A stretch of DNA of 32,358 nucleotides from Nonomuraea basaltis (GTDB lineage: Bacteria; Actinomycetota; Actinomycetes; Streptosporangiales; Streptosporangiaceae). The stretch's first letter is position 1, and each line of letters opens with the position of its first letter. The notes beneath the pieces were generated by a model. That model was not told where the DNA came from. It did not search any database and saw only the letters and a list, made by a program, of their open reading frames with translations. The DNA is taken from NCBI RefSeq assembly GCF_005893125.1, contig NZ_VCJS01000148.1, positions 1 to 32,358 on the forward strand. The letters run 5' to 3'. The translations under genes and the position numbers were made by a program. Below are positions 1 through 7,509 of this stretch, piece after piece.

Positions 1-137
1 GGACGAGTCCGTTGCGCATCGGTGGCAACAGCGGTTCGGGCGAGTATTTCAGCGGCCTGATCGACGAGGTCCGCGTTTACAACAAGGCGCTCACCGCAGC
101 CCAGATCACCACCGACATGAACACGCCGGTCAGTTAG
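1..137 (+). CDS. LamG / concanavalin A-like lectin domain protein, C-terminal end only
   Basis: Only the last 44 codons are present (reading frame from base 3, stop TAG 135-137). The visible end contains ISLIDEVRVYN-like text (read here as GLIDEVRVYNKALTAAQI), the usual closing strand and helix of LamG/laminin-G-like jelly-roll domains in secreted actinobacterial proteins. Such domains bind or cleave glycans, which suits the polysaccharide locus that follows. The 3' end overlaps the convergent glycosyltransferase by 8 nt. The rest of the protein, including any catalytic part, lies outside the window, so the overall function cannot be stated. Confidence 0.7.
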   Translation, partial: TSPLRIGGNSGSGEYFSGLIDEVRVYNKALTAAQITTDMNTPVS

Positions 138-963
138 CCCGGCTGCTCTCGTCACGCAGCCAGGTGGTGTAGTCGCCCGCGCGGATCGCGCGGGCGGCTC
201 TCCGCCTGGCGAGCACGGCCACCATGGCGAAGACGACCGCCGCGCCCACAAGACGCGGCTCTCCGGCCACGATGGCCATCAGATCGCGCATGCCCGTGCG
301 CTCTCCGGCCGTGGCCGAGGTCTGCTCCAGCTCGCTCACGCTGGTCATGGCGCGCACCCGGCGGCGCAGCAGGTCGGCGACCGTACGTGGAGTCTGGATC
401 ACGGCACGGGCGCCGGTCACGATCACACGCTCGTCAGGTGAGAACGCGAGCGAGGCGGCCAGGTCGTCGGCCATCGCCGGTGGCAGGGCACGGATGCGCG
501 CGTTGCCCGCGCCGTTCACCGCGATGACGCCCCGGCCGAACAGCCCGGCGCGCACGTGCGGCAGCCGTGTCCAGATCGCGTAATAGGCGCGGACCAGCCA
601 TGGGCGATCGGCCAGCGCCAGCTCCCGCTCGGGCGCGGCGGCGAGCGGCCCGTCCGGCGCGGCCAGCACGGCCGCCAGCGCGCGAGCGGAGGCGGTGCTC
701 AGCTCGATGTCGGCGTCGACGTACAGCCGGGGATATCCACGCGCCGCCTCATCGCCCATCCGCAGCGCCTCGCGCTTGGAGGGGACCGGCGTCGTCAGAA
801 CGCGGACATCGTACGGCTGCGCCACGGCGACCGTGTCGTCGGTGCAGCCGTTGGCCACGACCACGACGTCGAACTCGCCCGGCGCGGCCTCGCGGAGCAG
901 ACCGTCCAGCAGGCGGCCGATCACCTTGGCCTCGTTGTGGGCCGGTATCACGACGCTCACCAC
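130..963 (-). CDS. Family 2 glycosyltransferase with one C-terminal membrane segment
   Basis: A 277-residue GT-A fold glycosyltransferase. The N-terminus VSVVIPAHNE is the GT2 nucleotide-binding strand, and VANGCTDDT follows around residue 37. The DADIEL stretch near residue 83 supplies the metal-binding DxD-type acid. A hydrophobic segment near residues 236-254, followed by arginines, suggests anchoring at the inner face of the membrane. The start is GTG at 963, or GTG at 960, which gives the usual 4-nt GTGA overlap with the upstream epimerase; the two genes form a minus-strand operon. It probably transfers a sugar from a nucleotide donor during polymer assembly. The exact sugar cannot be read from the sequence. 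Confidence 0.85.
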   Translation of the reverse strand: MVSVVIPAHNEAKVIGRLLDGLLREAAPGEFDVVVVANGCTDDTVAVAQPYDVRVLTTPVPSKREALRMGDEAARGYPRLYVDADIELSTASARALAAVLAAPDGPLAAAPERELALADRPWLVRAYYAIWTRLPHVRAGLFGRGVIAVNGAGNARIRALPPAMADDLAASLAFSPDERVIVTGARAVIQTPRTVADLLRRRVRAMTSVSELEQTSATAGERTGMRDLMAIVAGEPRLVGAAVVFAMVAVLARRRAARAIRAGDYTTWLRDESSRAN

Positions 964-1535
964 GATGGCAGTATCCCTGCATCACGAGCCTGCTTGAGCG
1001 TGGGCGCCGCGGCGTCCTTGGCCGAGAGGAGCGGCTCCCCGTCAAGCGGCCATTCGATGCCGAGATCCGGATCCAGCGGGTGGATGCCGTGCTCACGTGC
1101 CGGGTCGTACGCGGTGGAGCAGAGGTAGACGAGCGTGGCCGATTCGCTGAGCGCCATGAAGGCATGCCCTAAGCCCTCGGCGAGGTAGATTCCGCAGCGC
1201 GACACGTCGTCCAGCCGTACCGCCTCCCACTGGCCGAAGGTGGGCGAGCCCACGCGCACGTCCACGACGACGTCCAGGGCTTCCCCCGAGACGCACATGA
1301 CGTATTTGGCCTGACCTGGCGGGACGTCGGCGAAGTGGATGCCACGCAGCACGCCGCGTCTGGAGACCGAGCAGTTGACCTGGGCGAGCTCGATCGAGCG
1401 CCCCAGCGCCTCCCGCAGGTCGGCGGCGCGGAAGCTTTCCAGGAAATCGCCCCGTGGATCGCTGTGGATGCGGGGGGTGTAGAGCAATGCTCCATCGATG
1501 CTCAGGCGTTTCATGAAGATACTTGTAACACTCAT
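957..1535 (-). CDS. RmlC-type dTDP-4-keto-6-deoxysugar 3,5-epimerase family protein (copy 1)
   Basis: A 192-residue cupin, close to the usual 180-200 for RmlC/EvaD. The family signature is visible: HSDPRGDFLESF near the N-terminus, VLRGIHF with the catalytic histidine near residue 68, GEALDVVVDVR in the core, and a Tyr/Asp-containing tail with IEWP. The enzyme epimerises C3 and/or C5 of a nucleotide-linked 4-keto-6-deoxyhexose. The first ATG (1535) is preferred because a GGTGAG-type Shine-Dalgarno precedes it; a second ATG at 1514 has none. The C-methyltransferase diverges from it, and that gene's candidate promoter lies inside the first codons here. The substrate could be dTDP- or CDP-linked. 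Confidence 0.85.
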   Translation of the reverse strand: MSVTSIFMKRLSIDGALLYTPRIHSDPRGDFLESFRAADLREALGRSIELAQVNCSVSRRGVLRGIHFADVPPGQAKYVMCVSGEALDVVVDVRVGSPTFGQWEAVRLDDVSRCGIYLAEGLGHAFMALSESATLVYLCSTAYDPAREHGIHPLDPDLGIEWPLDGEPLLSAKDAAAPTLKQARDAGILPSW

Positions 1536-1552
1536 TGGTGCTCACCCGAAGT
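1524..1552 (+). promoter_or_regulatory. Candidate ECF sigma promoter (sigma-X-like) of the C-methyltransferase operon
   Basis: TGTAAC at 1524-1529, 17 nt, then CGAAGT at 1547-1552. Same elements and spacing as four other sites in this window and as the published B. subtilis sigma-X consensus (TGTAAC-N17-CGAC). The predicted transcript would start near 1559, about 50 nt upstream of the preferred TTG start. The -35 element lies inside the divergent epimerase reading frame. Confidence 0.6.
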
Positions 1553-1607
1553 ACGGCTGTGGGTGGACAAAGGGGGAAATTTTGTCATTTTCGGGTGGGG
1601 CTCATTG

Positions 1608-2816
1608 TTGAGGACATCGTGCCGGCTGTGTGGCTCGGCCGACCTGGTCGGCGTGGTGGATCTCGGGGCGACACCGCCCTGTGAGCTCTTCCTCACCGAG
1701 GAACAGCTCGACGATCCCGAGCTCACCTATCCACTTCACCTGCGGGTCTGTACCAGCTGCTGGCTGGCTCAGATACCCCCGCTGATCACGCCGGAAGAGA
1801 CGTTCACCGAATACGCCTATTTCGCGTCCTACTCCGCCTCCTGGGTCGAGCATGCGCGGCAGTTCGTCGACGCCGCTGTGGAACGGTTGAAGCCGTCGTT
1901 CGTGGTCGAGGTGGCCAGCAACGACGGCTACCTGTTACAACACGTCGTCGAGCGCGGCATCAGGTGCCTGGGCATCGAACCGTCGGCCAACGTGGGGCAG
2001 GCGGCCAAGGACAAGGGCGTGCCGACGCTCACCGCGTTCCTGTCGCCGGAGACAGGCGCCGCGGTGCGAGCCGGGAACGGTCCCGCCGACCTGGTCGTGG
2101 CCAACAACGTCTACGCGCACATCCCCGACGTGATCGGCTTCACCGCGGGGCTGCGCGCCCTGGTGGCCGACGACGGATGGGTGTCGATCGAGGTCCAGCA
2201 CCTGCTGACGCTCATGGAGCTGAACCAGTACGACACGATCTACCACGAGCACTTCCAGTACTACACGGTCGCCTCCGCGCAGCGGGCACTGGCCGGCGGC
2301 GGGCTGACGCTGGTGGACGTCGAGCTGCTGCCCACCCATGGCGGATCCATCCGGCTCTGGGCGCGGCCGTCGGGAAGCCCGTCTGATCGGGTGCTCGAGG
2401 TGCTCGAGCGGGAGAAGGCCGCCGGACTTCACGATATTTCCGGCTACGTCGGCTTCGCTGACCGGGTCGCACGCGTCCGCCGCGACCTGCTCCGCTTCCT
2501 GATCACTGCGGCCGACGAAGGCAAGACGGTCGTCGGCTACGGCGCGCCGGGCAAGGGCAACACGCTGCTCAACCACTGCGGCATCCGCCAGGACCTGCTG
2601 GCCTACACGGTTGACCGCAACCCGTACAAGCACGGCAGGTTCACTCCGGGCACCAGGATCCCCATCGCTCCGCCGGAGCGCATCGCCCAAGATCGCCCAG
2701 ACTATGTGCTGGTCCTGCCGTGGAACCTGCGCGAAGAGCTTACCGCTCAGCTCTCCTATGTGCACGAATGGGGTGGCCGTCTGGTCTTCCCGATCCCACA
2801 CCTGGAGGTCGTGTGA
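1608..2816 (+). CDS. Sugar C-methyltransferase (TylCIII/EvaC type)
   Basis: SAM-dependent C-methyltransferase, 402 residues from TTG 1608. It has the three expected parts: a zinc-binding N-terminus (C5, C8, C48, C51; CRLCGS and CTSCW), a Rossmann SAM domain (VVEVASNDGYL, residues 99-109) and a C-terminal domain with GYGAPGKGNTLLN. Relatives methylate C3 of nucleotide-linked 4-keto-6-deoxysugars to make branched sugars. The open frame extends far upstream, but that part is antisense to the epimerase. TTG 1608 has a GTGGGG ribosome site 7 nt away; TTG 1605 or GTG 1563 are alternatives. Leu110 uses the rare codon TTA. It heads an operon reaching at least to the methyltransferase ending at 10707. 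Confidence 0.85.
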   Translation: MRTSCRLCGSADLVGVVDLGATPPCELFLTEEQLDDPELTYPLHLRVCTSCWLAQIPPLITPEETFTEYAYFASYSASWVEHARQFVDAAVERLKPSFVVEVASNDGYLLQHVVERGIRCLGIEPSANVGQAAKDKGVPTLTAFLSPETGAAVRAGNGPADLVVANNVYAHIPDVIGFTAGLRALVADDGWVSIEVQHLLTLMELNQYDTIYHEHFQYYTVASAQRALAGGGLTLVDVELLPTHGGSIRLWARPSGSPSDRVLEVLEREKAAGLHDISGYVGFADRVARVRRDLLRFLITAADEGKTVVGYGAPGKGNTLLNHCGIRQDLLAYTVDRNPYKHGRFTPGTRIPIAPPERIAQDRPDYVLVLPWNLREELTAQLSYVHEWGGRLVFPIPHLEVV

Positions 2817-3592
2817 AGGTTGTCCTGTTCTGCGGCGGCTTTGGCACGCGCATGCGCACCGGTGTGCCGGGCGAGGTGCCCAAGCCGATGGCGCTCGTCG
2901 GTCCGCGACCGCTGCTCTGGCACGTCATGCGCTACTACGCGCACTTCGGGCACAAAGAGTTCATTCTGTGTCTGGGCTTCGGCGCCCACCACATCAAGGA
3001 CTTCTTCCTCAACTACCAGGAAGCCACGTCCAACGATTTCGTGTTGCGTGGCGGCAAGGTCGAGCTGCTGTCGAGCGACATCTCCGACTGGTCCATCTCG
3101 TTCGTGCAGACCGGGACCAACTCCCCGATCGGTGAACGGCTGCGCCGCGTCCGTCCCTACCTGGGTGGCGACGAGATGTTCCTCGCGAACTACGCGGACG
3201 TGCTCTCCGACGCACCGCTGCCCGACATCATCGACCGCTTCGCCCGATCGGGTGCGGCCGCGTCGATGATGGTCGTGCCGCCGTCCCAGACCTTCCACTG
3301 CGTGGACGTGGGCGAGAACGGCATGGTCGGGGGGATCTCGCCGGTCAGCGAGATGCCGGTGTGGGTCAACGGTGGCTATTTCGTGCTGACCCAAGAGGTT
3401 TTCCAGCACATCCCGGAGAACGGGGACCTGGTCGCCGACGGCTGCGTGGAGCTGGCCAAGCGCGGACGTCTGCTGGCCTACCCACACCGCGGCTACTGGC
3501 GGCCGACCGACACCGTGAACCAGCGGATGGAACTGGACGAGGCATACTCCCGCGGCGACCGGCCGTGGGCCCTGTGGGAACGGTCCCAATGA
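2813..3592 (+). CDS. Sugar-1-phosphate nucleotidyltransferase (glucose-1-phosphate cytidylyltransferase-like)
   Basis: A 259-residue enzyme beginning KVVLFCGGFGTRM, the nucleotidyltransferase signature GGxGTRx, followed by PKPM, the sugar-phosphate-binding lysine motif. Length and the LWHVMRYYAHFGHKEFILCLGF segment resemble RfbF/glucose-1-phosphate cytidylyltransferase (about 257 residues) more than the longer RmlA type. NYADVL near residue 125 carries a metal-binding aspartate. The GTG start at 2813 overlaps the upstream stop by 4 nt and has GGAG in front. It would activate a hexose-1-phosphate, most likely as a CDP- or dTDP-sugar, for the C-methyltransferase and SDR encoded beside it. Nucleotide specificity is inferred only from overall resemblance. 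Confidence 0.8.
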   Translation: MKVVLFCGGFGTRMRTGVPGEVPKPMALVGPRPLLWHVMRYYAHFGHKEFILCLGFGAHHIKDFFLNYQEATSNDFVLRGGKVELLSSDISDWSISFVQTGTNSPIGERLRRVRPYLGGDEMFLANYADVLSDAPLPDIIDRFARSGAAASMMVVPPSQTFHCVDVGENGMVGGISPVSEMPVWVNGGYFVLTQEVFQHIPENGDLVADGCVELAKRGRLLAYPHRGYWRPTDTVNQRMELDEAYSRGDRPWALWERSQ

Positions 3593-4236
3593 TCGGCCTG
3601 CGCGCGGGGCGGCTCACCGGCATCGTGGCGCTCGCCGCGCACTGCGACGACCTGGCGATCGGGGCGGGCGGCAGCCTGCTGACGATCTGCGCCGCCCACC
3701 CTGGCATCCGTGTGGACGCGCTGGTGCTGTCGGGCGGCGGCACCGAACGGGAGGACGAGGAGCGCGCGGCGCTGGCGGCCTTCTGCCCGGGGGCGGATCT
3801 TCGGCTCACCGTGCTGAAGCTGCCCGACGGCTACCTGCCGGCCAGATGGGAGGAGGCCAAGGCCGCGGTGGAGGAGCTGCGCGCTCGCACCGAGCCCGGC
3901 CTGATCTTCGCACCCTGGCGCGGCGACGCCCACCAGGACCACCGGGGGCTGGCCAAGCTCGTGCCCACGGCCTTCCGCGACCACCTGACGCTCGGTTACG
4001 AGATCGTCAAATGGGACGGCGACCTCGCCGCGCCCTCCGCGTTCCAGCCGCTCTCCCCGGAGGTGGCGGAGCTGAAGGTGGATCTGCTCCAGCGCCACTA
4101 CGCTTCCCAGCGGCACCGGCCCTGGTACGACCGTGAGGCGTTCCTCGGCCTGGCCCGCATTCGCGGCATCGAGTGCCACACGCGCTATGCCGAGGCATTC
4201 CACGTTTCCAAGCTGATCGTCGATCTGGAGAACTGA
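3589..4236 (+). CDS. PIG-L family zinc deacetylase
   Basis: A 215-residue protein with the LmbE/PIG-L pattern: AHCDD at residues 17-21, a variant of the usual AHPDD zinc site, and HQDH near residue 114, which supplies the third metal ligand. The family removes N-acetyl groups from GlcNAc-type substrates such as GlcNAc-PI and mycothiol and antibiotic precursors. Here it probably deacetylates an amino sugar or its nucleotide-linked form. ATG 3589 overlaps the upstream stop as ATGA; a longer open frame upstream is only the neighbour's shadow. The Pro-to-Cys change in AHCDD keeps the metal-binding residues. The protein is short for the family and has no signal peptide, so it is likely cytoplasmic. 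Confidence 0.85.
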   Translation: MIGLRAGRLTGIVALAAHCDDLAIGAGGSLLTICAAHPGIRVDALVLSGGGTEREDEERAALAAFCPGADLRLTVLKLPDGYLPARWEEAKAAVEELRARTEPGLIFAPWRGDAHQDHRGLAKLVPTAFRDHLTLGYEIVKWDGDLAAPSAFQPLSPEVAELKVDLLQRHYASQRHRPWYDREAFLGLARIRGIECHTRYAEAFHVSKLIVDLEN

Positions 4237-5252
4237 TGCGGGTACTTCTCACCGGCCACCAGGGCTACCTGGGCAGCGTGATGACCCCCATACTGGCCGA
4301 GGCCGGGCACCAGGTGGTCGGGCTGGACTCCGGCCTGTTCGCCGACTGCATCCTCGGCCCCGAGCCCGAGACGATCGAGGCGCACACCGTGGACCTGCGT
4401 GACGCAGGTCCCGAACACGTGGCCGGATGTGACGCGGTGATCCACCTGGCCGCGCTGTCCAACGACCCGCTCGGTGCGCTCGCGCCCGACCTGACCTACG
4501 ACATCAACCACCACGCCTCCGTCCGGCTGGCCAGGCTGGCCAAGGAGGCCGGCGTGCGCCGCTTCCTGTATGCCTCCACCTGCTCGGTCTATGGAGCCTC
4601 CGGCGGCGGAGACCTGCTGGACGAGGAGGCGCCGCTGCGCCCGGTGACGCCGTACGCCGAATCCAAGGTGCGGGTCGAAGACGACCTGGCCGACCTGGCC
4701 GACGACGACTTCACGCCGGTGTTCCTGCGCAACGCCACCGCCTTCGGGTTCTCCCCGAGGCTGCGCGCCGACATCGTGCTGAACAACCTGGTGGGCCACG
4801 CGTTCCTGACCGGCGAGGTCCGGGTGCTGTCCGACGGCAGCCCTTGGCGCCCGCTGGTCCACGCCAGGGACATCGCCGACGCCTTCGCGGCCGTTCTCGT
4901 CGCACCTCGTGAAGCCGTACACGCGACGGCCTTCAACGTGGGCACCGAGGTCAACAACGTGACCGTCGCCGAGATCGCGGCCGAGGTCGTCGCCGCGGTG
5001 CCCGGATCGACGCTGGCCATCACCGGCGAGACCGGAGCCGATCCGCGCTCCTACCGCGTCGACTTCTCCCGGATCAGGGCCGCGCTGGGCTACGAGGCGC
5101 GCTGGACGGTCAAGGCGGGAGCGGTGGAGCTGATCGACGCCTACCGCGAATACGGCCTGACCAAGCAGGACTTCGAACGCCGCTTCACCAGGCTGGCCCG
5201 GCTCGCCGACCGGCGTGCGGCCGGCACCGTCGACGACACCCTCCGGCCATGA
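4236..5252 (+). CDS. Extended SDR: NAD-dependent nucleotide-sugar epimerase/dehydratase
   Basis: A 338-residue extended short-chain dehydrogenase. It begins RVLLTGHQGYLG, an NAD-binding GxxGxxG loop, and has HLAALSNDP, a catalytic serine in STCSVYG and the YAESK catalytic pair near residue 143. It acts on a nucleotide-linked sugar as an epimerase, 4,6-dehydratase or 4-ketoreductase; the sequence alone does not decide. ATG 4236 shares one base with the upstream stop (TGATG), so translation is coupled. Placed between the PIG-L deacetylase and the DUF4910 protein, it probably prepares the same sugar that the C-methyltransferase modifies. Confidence 0.85.
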   Translation: MRVLLTGHQGYLGSVMTPILAEAGHQVVGLDSGLFADCILGPEPETIEAHTVDLRDAGPEHVAGCDAVIHLAALSNDPLGALAPDLTYDINHHASVRLARLAKEAGVRRFLYASTCSVYGASGGGDLLDEEAPLRPVTPYAESKVRVEDDLADLADDDFTPVFLRNATAFGFSPRLRADIVLNNLVGHAFLTGEVRVLSDGSPWRPLVHARDIADAFAAVLVAPREAVHATAFNVGTEVNNVTVAEIAAEVVAAVPGSTLAITGETGADPRSYRVDFSRIRAALGYEARWTVKAGAVELIDAYREYGLTKQDFERRFTRLARLADRRAAGTVDDTLRP

Positions 5253-6526
5253 CAGCGCCGATCATCGGGGCCGAGATGCACGACCTGGTGCGGCGGCTCT
5301 ATCCGCTGTGCAGGAGCATCACCGGTGCCGGCCTGCGGCGCACCCTGGAGATCATCGGCGAGTCGATCCCGCTGGAGATCACCGAGGTGCCGACGGGGAC
5401 CAGAGTCCTTGACTGGACGATCCCCCGGGAATGGAACATCCGCGATGCCTCCATCAAGGATGCCGCGGGGAACAAGGTGGTCGACTTCCAGGACTCCAAC
5501 TTGCACGTCGTCGGATACAGCGTGCCGGTCGAGGCCACCATGTCCCTCGAGGAGTTGCGTGGGCACCTGCACACCCTGCCCGGCCAGCCGGACCTGGTCC
5601 CGTACCGGACCAGCTACTACGCCGAGACCTGGGGCTTCTGCCTGAGCCAGAACACCCTGGACGGGCTGGCGGACGGGCGGTACGAGGTCAAAATCGACGC
5701 CACGCTCGCCGACGGACACCTGACCTACGGCGAGCACGTGATCCGTGGCAGCAGCTCCCAGGAGGTGCTGATCTCCTGCCACATCTGCCATCCCTCGCTG
5801 GCCAACGACAACCTGGCCGGGGTGGCGGTGGCCGTCGCGCTGGCGCAGCGCCTGTCCGATCCCTGGTACACCTATCGATTCATCTTCGCGCCCGGCACCA
5901 TCGGCGCGATCACCTGGCTCGCGCTGAACCGGGGGGACGTCGACCGGATCAGGCACGGCGTGACCCTGGCCTGCGCGGGAGACAGCGGCGCGATCACCTA
6001 CAAGCGCAGCAGGCGCGGCGACGCCGAGATCGACCAGGTCTTCGCGCACGTGCTGAAGGACAGGCCGCACACCCTCCTGGACTTCTCTCCCTACGGCTAC
6101 GACGAGCGGCAGTATTGCTCGCCGGGGTTCAACCTCGCCGTCGGCTCGTTGACCAGGACGCCTTACGGAAGCTACCCGGAATATCACACCTCGGCCGATA
6201 ATCCCGACTTCGTGCTCCCCGAGGCGATGGAGGACACCCTGGAGACGCTGTGGACGGCCGTGCGGGTCCTGGAGGGCAACCGCCGCTACCAGAACCTCAG
6301 TCCGTACGGTGAGCCTCAACTGGGGACCCGTGGCCTGTACGGGTCACTTGGCGGGCGCAGTGACACGAAACAGGCGCAGATGGCGATGTTGTGGGTGCTG
6401 AGCCTTTCTGACGGGCTGAACAGCCTCCTGGACATCGCGGAACGGTCGAGCCTGCCGTTCCAGGCATTGGCCGACGCGGCACACGCCCTGCAGAGCGCAG
6501 GCCTGGTGAAGGAGTGGATGGGTTGA
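5249..6526 (+). CDS. DUF4910/DUF2172 aminopeptidase-like protein (M28-type zinc fold)
   Basis: A 425-residue protein with the recurrent order DUF2172-type N-terminus, M28-like zinc peptidase core and C-terminal winged helix. Visible landmarks are WTIPREWN, CHICHPSLANDN with candidate metal-binding His and Asp, and YHTSADNPDF with a further His. The C-terminus (SDGLNSLLDIAE to the end) looks like a small DNA-binding-type winged helix. Relatives sit in polysaccharide clusters and have aminopeptidase-like structures, but I know of no settled substrate. An amide bond on a sugar, for example an aminoacyl or formyl amino sugar, is a reasonable guess. It starts with an ATGA overlap onto the SDR. No signal peptide is seen. 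Confidence 0.8.
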   Translation: MTAPIIGAEMHDLVRRLYPLCRSITGAGLRRTLEIIGESIPLEITEVPTGTRVLDWTIPREWNIRDASIKDAAGNKVVDFQDSNLHVVGYSVPVEATMSLEELRGHLHTLPGQPDLVPYRTSYYAETWGFCLSQNTLDGLADGRYEVKIDATLADGHLTYGEHVIRGSSSQEVLISCHICHPSLANDNLAGVAVAVALAQRLSDPWYTYRFIFAPGTIGAITWLALNRGDVDRIRHGVTLACAGDSGAITYKRSRRGDAEIDQVFAHVLKDRPHTLLDFSPYGYDERQYCSPGFNLAVGSLTRTPYGSYPEYHTSADNPDFVLPEAMEDTLETLWTAVRVLEGNRRYQNLSPYGEPQLGTRGLYGSLGGRSDTKQAQMAMLWVLSLSDGLNSLLDIAERSSLPFQALADAAHALQSAGLVKEWMG

Positions 6527-7500
6527 GTCGGCGGCTGAAAGTCGGCGACGTGGTCGAGGTCCTCAGTGCGGAGGAGATCCTCGCCACACTCGATGAGAAG
6601 GCGGAGCTGGACAACCTTCCCTTCATGCCGGAGATGCTGCGGTTCTGCGGCCGGCGGTTCACCGTGCACAAGGTGGCCAACAAGCTCTGCGACACGATGA
6701 CCAGGACCGGGATGCGGCGGATGGACGATGCCGTCCACCTGACGGCCGCCCGCTGCGACGGTTCGGCCCATGGCGGCTGCCAGACCGCCTGCACCCTCTA
6801 CTGGAGGACCTCTTGGCTCAAGCGGGTGGATGGCGCGCCCACAGGGGAGCCGGTCAGCCCCGAGCGGCCGCTGCTGCCGATCCTGGAGGTCAACACCCGG
6901 AGGGAGCCGGGGCCGGACGGCGAGGAACGGTTCCGCTGCCAGGCGACGGAACTGCTGCGCGCGGCCCCGGAACGCCTGCCGTTCCGGAACATGGGGCAGT
7001 ACGTCACCGACATCAGGGTGGGGAACGCCGGGGTCGGGTCGACCCTCCGCACGCTCTTCTTCGGGCTGTTCAACCGCTACCAGAAATTCTCCAGGAGATT
7101 CCCGAGCCGGCTGCGGATCAAGGGTGGCCTCGCGTGGGGCTTCGTGCAACCAGGCCCGCACACCGGCCCCGCCCCGACGGGCACGACCGACCTCCAACCG
7201 GGTGAGCTGGTCCGGATCAAGTCCAAGGACGAGATCGTCGCCACGCTGACCACCAAGGGGTTCAACCGCGGTCTGGGCTTCGAGGAGGACATGGCACGTT
7301 CATGTGGGCGCACGGCCCGTGTGAGCGCCCGCGTCGAGCGCTGCGTCGACGAGAAGACAGGCAAGATGCTGGAGATGAAGAATCCCTGCATCGCGCTCGA
7401 AGACATCATCTGCGATGGCGTGTACAAATCCAACTGCCCTCGCGCGTTCATCCCGTTCTGGCGGGAGATCTGGCTGGAGCGGGTCAGCGAGCCGAGCTAG
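6523..7500 (+). CDS. Cysteine-rich protein of two tandem homologous domains, function unknown
   Basis: A 325-residue protein without a recognisable named domain. Two copies of one module are visible: residues about 4-105 (LKVGDVVEVLSAEEILATL ... WRTSWLKRV) and about 226-323 (LQPGELVRIKSKDEIVATL ... WREIWLERV). Both carry F/E-E-M, RxCGR, an aligned pair of cysteines around a charged region and a closing C-x-x-x(x)-C ... WxxxWL(K/E)RV. The linker between them is basic. TTG 6523 is preferred: AAGGAG lies 8 nt upstream and the start overlaps the previous stop as TTGA; GTG 6514 is the alternative. Similar single modules occur in other polysaccharide loci (memory, not checked). The conserved cysteines suggest a metal or Fe-S site (inference). 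Confidence 0.75.
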   Translation: MSRRLKVGDVVEVLSAEEILATLDEKAELDNLPFMPEMLRFCGRRFTVHKVANKLCDTMTRTGMRRMDDAVHLTAARCDGSAHGGCQTACTLYWRTSWLKRVDGAPTGEPVSPERPLLPILEVNTRREPGPDGEERFRCQATELLRAAPERLPFRNMGQYVTDIRVGNAGVGSTLRTLFFGLFNRYQKFSRRFPSRLRIKGGLAWGFVQPGPHTGPAPTGTTDLQPGELVRIKSKDEIVATLTTKGFNRGLGFEEDMARSCGRTARVSARVERCVDEKTGKMLEMKNPCIALEDIICDGVYKSNCPRAFIPFWREIWLERVSEPS

Positions 7501-7509
7501 GAGGCGGGC

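Noticed and set aside
1934..1941. GTTACAAC resembling the regulatory motif, inside the C-methyltransferase
   Set aside because: Coding position, and no TCG 17 nt upstream to form a minus-strand promoter; it shows that the short motif alone occurs by chance.
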